The position numbers and the translations under genes are program-made. A stretch of DNA of 64,000 nucleotides. Origin: UBA6055 sp965232245 (GTDB taxonomy: Bacteria; Chloroflexota; Anaerolineae; Aggregatilineales; Phototrophicaceae). Below, in pieces: positions 59,515 to 64,000 of this stretch (positions are counted from its first letter, which is position 1; each line of letters begins with the position of its first letter). A model generated the notes under the pieces. It saw only the letters and a program-made list of their open reading frames with translations. It was not told where the DNA came from and made no database searches. The stretch lies in assembly GCA_965232245.1 (NCBI GenBank), contig CBDDPG010000002.1, positions 1,054,001 through 1,118,000 on the forward strand, read 5' to 3'.

Positions 59515-60735
59515 ATGAGAACCAAGTGTATCGCAGTTCTGATCGTGTTCTGTACGCTCATCGCCCTTGTTTCGGCGCAAATTGACAACTGCTGTTTTGT
59601 TGACAGGCAGTGCAGCAGCGACCAGGACTGGAGCGACGGTTATTGGGCATTCCAGAATGGGCAATGCGCCGCCCCTGCGCAGTCTCAGCCTGGGACAAGC
59701 GCGCCGCCCGCCAGCAATGCCCCAGCGCAAATTGACAACTGCTGTTACGTCGACCGACAATGCAGTACCGACGCGGAGTGGCTAAGCGGCTGGCAGGCCT
59801 ATCAGAACGGGCAATGCCACGCGCCCGTTCAAGCCCAGCCGCAGACATCCGCCGCGCCTGTGGGCAATGTCCCGGCAAATGTTGACAACTGCTGCGGCAT
59901 TGACCGGCAATGCAGCAGCGACCAGGACTGGAGCGACGGCTATTGGGCATTCCAGAATGGGCAATGCGCCGCCCCCGTGCCGTCCGGGCAGCCCGCCAGC
60001 AGCGCGCCGGCAAACGGAGGCAATTGCTGTTCCCTTGGTTGGACCTGCTCAGCGAATTGGAAAGGGGGCGTGGAAATAGAGCAGGGTTATTGGGCTTATC
60101 AGATCAATCAGTGTGCTGGCCTGCCGCAGACATCCGCGGTCACGCTTACGGGACCCGTGCCCAGGATAGAAGGTTCGAGTCGATTTGTTAGTCACATTAT
60201 AGTGGCGCTTAAATTATTGAAGAGCGTAGCGCCGGACTGGTACAACTACGTGATAACCGGAATGGACTCAATCGTTGAAGTGCCCGTCCCCGGGTGGAAA
60301 TTCGGGGACGCGTGCACCGCGCGCGCTTATGATCGCGAAAGAAAAGTTACCCTGGAATCTTGTTGGATAGATTATGACTCACGGGTGCTTGGATTCCCTG
60401 AGGTCGATCAACGCGATACGGCTGCGGCGCTGGGCCATGAGGCTTGCCACATACATACGCATGAAGAGGGAAAGCACTTTGCGACGCAAGAAGACGAGGA
60501 AGCGGAGTGCAGGAAATTCGCAACAGGCCCAGGCGCGCTCCTTTCCAGCGCCCTCGCAACTGGTCTTGACCCGAGTCGTGGGACGCACTACTTTGATAAA
60601 GCACGCACACTAGGCTTGCTCAGACAATACTGCTCGGAAGGATATAGGGCAGATCTGTTTTGTCCGACGCTTCACAGGCTGGAAGATATATGGAGAAATG
60701 TGCCATACGCGGTTTTTCCACCGGGGGGCGCCTGA
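59515..60735 (+). CDS. Secreted Cys-repeat protein with HEACH domain (copy E)
   Basis: The 406-residue product has a signal peptide (MRTKCIAVLIVFCTLIALVS), repeats DNCCFVDRQC, DNCCYVDRQC, DNCCGIDRQC and the variant GGNCCSLGWTC, then the domain SVAPDWYNYVITGMDSIVEV, LGHEACHIHTHEEGKHFATQ, DEEAECRKFATG and LLRQYCSEGYRADLFCPTLH. GGGGAGATAATCT precedes the ATG. It is the last of the tandem array and is followed 10 bases later by the intact convergent P-II-like gene, so it probably represents the original end of the unit. Confidence 0.8.
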   Translation: MRTKCIAVLIVFCTLIALVSAQIDNCCFVDRQCSSDQDWSDGYWAFQNGQCAAPAQSQPGTSAPPASNAPAQIDNCCYVDRQCSTDAEWLSGWQAYQNGQCHAPVQAQPQTSAAPVGNVPANVDNCCGIDRQCSSDQDWSDGYWAFQNGQCAAPVPSGQPASSAPANGGNCCSLGWTCSANWKGGVEIEQGYWAYQINQCAGLPQTSAVTLTGPVPRIEGSSRFVSHIIVALKLLKSVAPDWYNYVITGMDSIVEVPVPGWKFGDACTARAYDRERKVTLESCWIDYDSRVLGFPEVDQRDTAAALGHEACHIHTHEEGKHFATQEDEEAECRKFATGPGALLSSALATGLDPSRGTHYFDKARTLGLLRQYCSEGYRADLFCPTLHRLEDIWRNVPYAVFPPGGA

Positions 60736-60745
60736 GTGGTGAGTT

Positions 60746-61129
60746 TTAGCCATCCCCGTTCTCGGGCTGACGCAGGCCGATGGCTTGGTCAAGCGGCACG
60801 ACGAATGCCACGCCGTGTTTCGGCTCGGTGAGATCGCCCATGACGGCGCTGGCTTCTTCGAGCATCTTTGGCACCATTTCTTTGGGCATGACCGAGAGTA
60901 TGACATGATTGGTATGTTCCATGTCGCGCAGCACACGCGCCATTAAGCTGTTCATGGAGCGCCCACTGTGCATCGGCAGCTCAATGCGCTGTTCGTTGAT
61001 AATCTGCTGCAAGCTGTAAAGCCCGACGCTCTTGATGAGGGTGACGCCTGGCGCGCCGGCCGCTTGCCAGCGCCGGGCGACATCAATCCCATTTTCCGTA
61101 TTCGATGTGATTAGGATGACCAGTTTCAT
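60746..61129 (-). CDS. P-II-like regulatory protein linked to an antiporter
   Basis: The 127-residue product begins MKLVILITSNTENGIDVARR, then GAPGVTLIKSVGLYSLQQII, NSLMARVLRDMEHTNHVILS and the C-terminal EPKHGVAFVVPLDQAIGLRQ. It fits the P-II-like fold group seen beside bicarbonate or cation transporters rather than classic GlnB: the T-loop Tyr motif is not obvious. Its start overlaps the antiporter stop by one base. Such proteins bind nucleotides and regulate the partner transporter. Truncated copies of its 3' end lie at 56749 and 58172. Confidence 0.72.
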   Translation of the reverse strand: MKLVILITSNTENGIDVARRWQAAGAPGVTLIKSVGLYSLQQIINEQRIELPMHSGRSMNSLMARVLRDMEHTNHVILSVMPKEMVPKMLEEASAVMGDLTEPKHGVAFVVPLDQAIGLRQPENGDG

Positions 61130-62532
61130 TACGTTTCACCTCTCGCGCTTGCGGCGAGGGCAGTTTGGCTGCCCGCGCCTGCGCTATTGTCTTGGAAGAC
61201 CCAGCGGACCATCGGGGGGGTCAGCACCGTTGTCAGCAAGATGACCATGAACAGCGCTGCGTAAAGCTCGCTGCCGCTGTCGAGGATGCCGCTCGACAAA
61301 CCAATGGAAATGATGATCAGTCCGACTTCGCCGCGGGAGACCATACAAACGCCAACCCGCAGCGACTCGCGCAGGTCGAAGCCGCCTATGCGCGCGCCGA
61401 AGCCAGCGCCAAAGACCTTGCTGATGATAGCCATCAGCAGCAGGATTAACATGAAGGGCACTGCCTCCATGGGAAAACTGCTGAGATCCGTTTCCAAGCC
61501 GACGTCGACGAAGAAGATCGGCACCAAGAAGACATAAGCCAGGTGGCTCATCGTATGTTCGATGTCGTGCTTCATATTGGTCGAGGGCAGTTTGCTCAAG
61601 CCGACGCCGGCGATGAAGGCGCCAGTTATCGCGGCGACGCCGCCCAGGTACTCGGCCGACCAGCCGAAGAGCAAGGCGCTAATCAGCGCGAAAATCGGAA
61701 TGCCGTAGGCTTGCGACAGCTGATGACGCCTGTCGACCCAGAGCAGCGCTTTTGGCAGAACGTACCAGGCGATCAAGAATGCGACAGCGATGTAGGCGCC
61801 CATCTGTATCACGATGAGCAGCAGTTGGCTGAAATCGGCGCTGCCCTGGTCGCCGCCGGCGCCGCCTACCACCAGGGTCAGCGAAACCGCCAAAATCGCC
61901 AGCACATCGTCTATCAAGGCGGTGGCCAGCAAGGCGTTGCCTTCTTTTGTATGCAGATAGCCTAGCTCCAGCAGCACTTGCGCCGAGATGCTGACCGATG
62001 TCGCGGCCAGCGTCACGCCAGCGAAGATAGAGGGCAGCCAGGCGTAACCGGCCGGGATGAGGACCAAGACGGTCAGGGCGACGGGGACGGCAACGCCGAG
62101 GATGCCGGCGAATACCGCCACCTTGCCCACCTTCGCCAATTCGCTCAAATGGACTTCCAGACCGATGTTGAACATCAGCAGCAGCACGCCCAGCTCCGCG
62201 AATTCTTTGATGGTATGTTGCAGCTCGGCGCCTTGCAGGATGTCCCAGTGCAGGAAATCCAATATCGTGGGTCCGAGGATGACGCCAACGATCAATTGCC
62301 CCAAGACCCGCGGCTGGTTCAAGCGCCGCGCCAGCGCGCCGCCCGTGCGCGATGCCAGCAGGATAATGCCCAAAGCGAGCATCAGCGGGATAAAGGGATT
62401 GACGTCTGTGGCAGGTCCGTTCGCATCTTCCGCCAGGACGGTCAGCCGTGTCCCGCCAAGGAGCCAAATCATCGTGAATGCGAGCATGAACAGACGCGGC
62501 GAAAATAGTCCGCTCAATCGATTCAAGTGCAT
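61129..62532 (-). CDS. Cation:proton antiporter (CPA2 family)
   Basis: I start at ATG 62532 (MHLNRLSGLFSPRLFMLAFT), giving 467 residues; AAAGG lies upstream, and the frame is open to 62592. About 12 membrane helices are seen, with CPA2 hallmarks QPRVLGQLIVGVILGPTILD, LGVLLLMFNIGLEVHLSELA, ATSVSISAQVLLELG, LATALIDDVLAILAVSLTL (conserved Asp pair) and SRGEVGLIIISIGL. It exchanges Na+ or K+ for H+. No TrkA-N or RCK domain is fused, so the P-II-like protein encoded next may be its regulator. Confidence 0.9.
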   Translation of the reverse strand: MHLNRLSGLFSPRLFMLAFTMIWLLGGTRLTVLAEDANGPATDVNPFIPLMLALGIILLASRTGGALARRLNQPRVLGQLIVGVILGPTILDFLHWDILQGAELQHTIKEFAELGVLLLMFNIGLEVHLSELAKVGKVAVFAGILGVAVPVALTVLVLIPAGYAWLPSIFAGVTLAATSVSISAQVLLELGYLHTKEGNALLATALIDDVLAILAVSLTLVVGGAGGDQGSADFSQLLLIVIQMGAYIAVAFLIAWYVLPKALLWVDRRHQLSQAYGIPIFALISALLFGWSAEYLGGVAAITGAFIAGVGLSKLPSTNMKHDIEHTMSHLAYVFLVPIFFVDVGLETDLSSFPMEAVPFMLILLLMAIISKVFGAGFGARIGGFDLRESLRVGVCMVSRGEVGLIIISIGLSSGILDSGSELYAALFMVILLTTVLTPPMVRWVFQDNSAGAGSQTALAASARGET

Positions 62533-62624
62533 TCGCCTTTCTCTTTCATGAATTGGGAATCTGAATTGCGCTTGATTATAATCCAGGATCAAAATTTAGG
62601 TAAAGCAGATGGCGGACGGGCTTG

Positions 62625-63773
62625 ATGAAAATCACCGAATTAGAACTGTTCACGGTCAAACCGCGTTGGCTGTTCTTGAAAGTTTCCACCGATGACGGTT
62701 ACTTCGGCTGGGGCGAGCCGATCGTCGAAGGGCAGGCTGGCACGGTCCGCGGCGCTGTCGAAGATATGTCTGATTATTTGCTGGGGCGCGACCCTTTGCA
62801 GATCGAAGATATCTGGCAGACCTTGTTCCGGGGCCGCTTCTATCGCGGCGGACCGGTGATGATGAGCGCGATAGCCGGCGTCAACCAAGCGCTGTGGGAT
62901 ATCAAGGGCAAGTATCACGGCGCGCCGATTTACGATTTGCTCGGCGGCAAAGTGAGAGACCGCGTGCAGATCTATGCCGGCGTCCACGGCGACAGCCCCG
63001 AAGAAGTCGCGCGGCAGGCGTTGCGCTGCAAGCGAGAGGGACTGCGGGCGATCAAAATGGGCGCTGTCCCCGGTATTCACTACGTAGACGAATTCCGACA
63101 TATTGACGACGCGGTGGCCCGGGTGGCCGCCGCCAGGGAAGCGGTCGGCGCTGACTTCAGCATCGCCGTCGATTTTCACGGTCGCGTTCACAAGCCGATG
63201 GCGAAGATGCTGATACAAGAGCTGGAACCGTATCATTTGATGTTCGTGGAAGAACCCGTATTGCCCATGCACAACGAGGCGCTGCTCGATATCAAGCGGT
63301 CCACGTCGATTCCCATCGCGACCGGCGAACGCATGTATTCGCGCTGGGACTTCAAAACGATCCTGGCGGCCGGCAGTGTTGATATCATCCAGCCGGACCT
63401 CTCGCATGCCGGCGGCATCTCCGAGGTATTTCGCATCGCCGCGATGGCCGAAGCCTATGATGTCGCGCTGGCGCCGCACTGCCCGCTGGGTCCCATCGCA
63501 TTGGCTGCCTGCCTGCAAGTCGACGCGGTGGCTTACAACGCCTTGATTCAAGAACAGAGCTTGGGCATCCACTACAACCGCGACGTCGATCTTTTGCATT
63601 ACCTTTCCGACAAGTCCATTTTCGATTATCGTGATGGATATGTCGAGACGCCTGCCGGTGCCGGGCTGGGAATCAGCATTGATGAAGAGAAGGTTCGCGC
63701 GGCCGACGACCGCGGCTATCGCTGGCGCAATCCTGTGCTGCGCCGCGAAGACGGCTCGCTTGCCGAGTGGTGA
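62625..63773 (+). CDS. Enolase-superfamily dehydratase (D-galactonate dehydratase-like)
   Basis: The product (382 residues from ATG 62625) starts MKITELELFTVKPRWLFLKV and shows the metal and catalytic residues of the mandelate racemase group: SIAVDFHGRVHKPMAKML (Asp, His), LMFVEEPVLP (Glu), IATGERMYSRWDF (Glu) and VALAPHCPLGPIALAACLQV (His). The DFHGR and APHCPLGP pattern fits galactonate dehydratase (DgoD). It would dehydrate an aldonic acid to the 2-keto-3-deoxy form; no partner kinase or aldolase is visible here. Confidence 0.85.
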   Translation: MKITELELFTVKPRWLFLKVSTDDGYFGWGEPIVEGQAGTVRGAVEDMSDYLLGRDPLQIEDIWQTLFRGRFYRGGPVMMSAIAGVNQALWDIKGKYHGAPIYDLLGGKVRDRVQIYAGVHGDSPEEVARQALRCKREGLRAIKMGAVPGIHYVDEFRHIDDAVARVAAAREAVGADFSIAVDFHGRVHKPMAKMLIQELEPYHLMFVEEPVLPMHNEALLDIKRSTSIPIATGERMYSRWDFKTILAAGSVDIIQPDLSHAGGISEVFRIAAMAEAYDVALAPHCPLGPIALAACLQVDAVAYNALIQEQSLGIHYNRDVDLLHYLSDKSIFDYRDGYVETPAGAGLGISIDEEKVRAADDRGYRWRNPVLRREDGSLAEW

Positions 63774-63940
63774 TCCCAAGTTTGGCGGCTCCGCCCAGAA
63801 GCCCACTATTTTCTCGCATTCGGCCAGCTTGCGCGGAGCAAGGAGCGAATAAAAAGAAAGCTTGCGCTTAATCAATCTTAAACTGTTTCTCATTTAACCC
63901 GGTTATCATAACAGTGGACGATACTGTCATGGGGGGGGAA

Positions 63941-64000
63941 ATGATGGTGAAGGAACGCATTCTGATCATCGAGGACGAAGCCTGCCTCGCTCAATTTGTC
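63941..64000 (+). CDS. Response regulator, N-terminal start (partial)
   Basis: The frame ATG ATG GTG AAG starts after a G8 run that serves as ribosome binding site and runs off the right edge. It reads MMVKERILIIEDEACLAQFV, a receiver-domain start with the acidic pocket IEDE. An in-frame ATG at 63929 would include the G run. Only 20 residues are visible, so output domain and partner kinase are unknown. Confidence 0.75.
   Translation, partial: MMVKERILIIEDEACLAQFV

Noticed and set aside
62640..63893. 417-codon minus-strand frame opposite the enolase-superfamily gene
   Set aside because: No recognisable domain and antisense to a complete enzyme.

Overview
The window is a 64 kb piece of a high-GC bacterial chromosome, most likely a member of the Chloroflexota (Anaerolineae-like). 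This is an inference. It rests on the gene mix (PIN-TRAM membrane protein, DUF4013 and DUF4139 proteins, SH3-ended secreted proteins with Ser/Thr/Pro linkers, phytanoyl-CoA dioxygenase, allantoate-type hydrolase, selA) and on many intergenic G/C-run palindromes and GTAGGGGCGA hairpins of a kind common in that phylum. No rRNA and no CRISPR array is present. One tRNA, read as tRNA-Gln(UUG), is present.

Layout. 0-7.5 kb: end of an ABC-2 permease, small proteins, a lactonase/SDR pair, an L,D-transpeptidase, hemC-hemD, and two small paralogous proteins. 7.5-15.4 kb: a one-polypeptide methyltransferase-nuclease, a large class A penicillin-binding protein and a PcrA/UvrD helicase. 15.6-19.8 kb: an accessory patch with one secreted Cys-repeat protease-like gene, a stand-alone copy of the PcrA C-terminal domain, an IS5-family element, an ISAs1-family element and MITE-like repeats. 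19.8-40.6 kb: mostly housekeeping and envelope genes (GT9 glycosyltransferase, DUF4013, PIN-TRAM, oligoendopeptidase F, rfaE2-like, rpsD, phyH, ppk1, DUF4139 pair, two membrane proteins with degenerate GIY-YIG-like N-termini, exonuclease III, M20 hydrolase, ALDH16-like double aldehyde dehydrogenase). 40.7-44.7 kb: a defence-like island with a DUF4411 PIN toxin and HTH-ImmA/IrrE pair, a MITE, and an AT-rich ATPase with a HEPN-like C-terminus. 44.7-55.5 kb: cyclophilin, a fibronectin-III surface protein with a 25-C homopolymer at its start, selA, M24 peptidase, an FprA-type reductase, and a tight amidohydrolase / aminotransferase / 2OG-Fe dioxygenase operon. 55.7-60.7 kb: four tandem secreted Cys-repeat proteins. 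60.7-64 kb: a P-II-like protein with a CPA2 antiporter, a galactonate-dehydratase-like enzyme and the start of a response regulator.

The most unusual content is the secreted Cys-repeat family: five genes (15.6 kb and 55.7-60.7 kb). Each has a signal peptide, two to four Cys4 repeats (DNCC ... VDRQC ... GYWAFQNGQC) on Ala/Pro/Gln/Ser linkers, and a C-terminal domain with an HEACH zincin-like motif. The four tandem copies share a promoter-like leader with a covarying dyad. Truncated 3' ends of the neighbouring P-II gene lie between them and mark the duplication unit. The lone copy at 15.6 kb is likewise followed by a partial copy of its neighbour's 3' end (pcrA). Start codons were moved from the longest open frame wherever a ribosome binding site or family alignment argued for a later start; those cases are noted in the entries.
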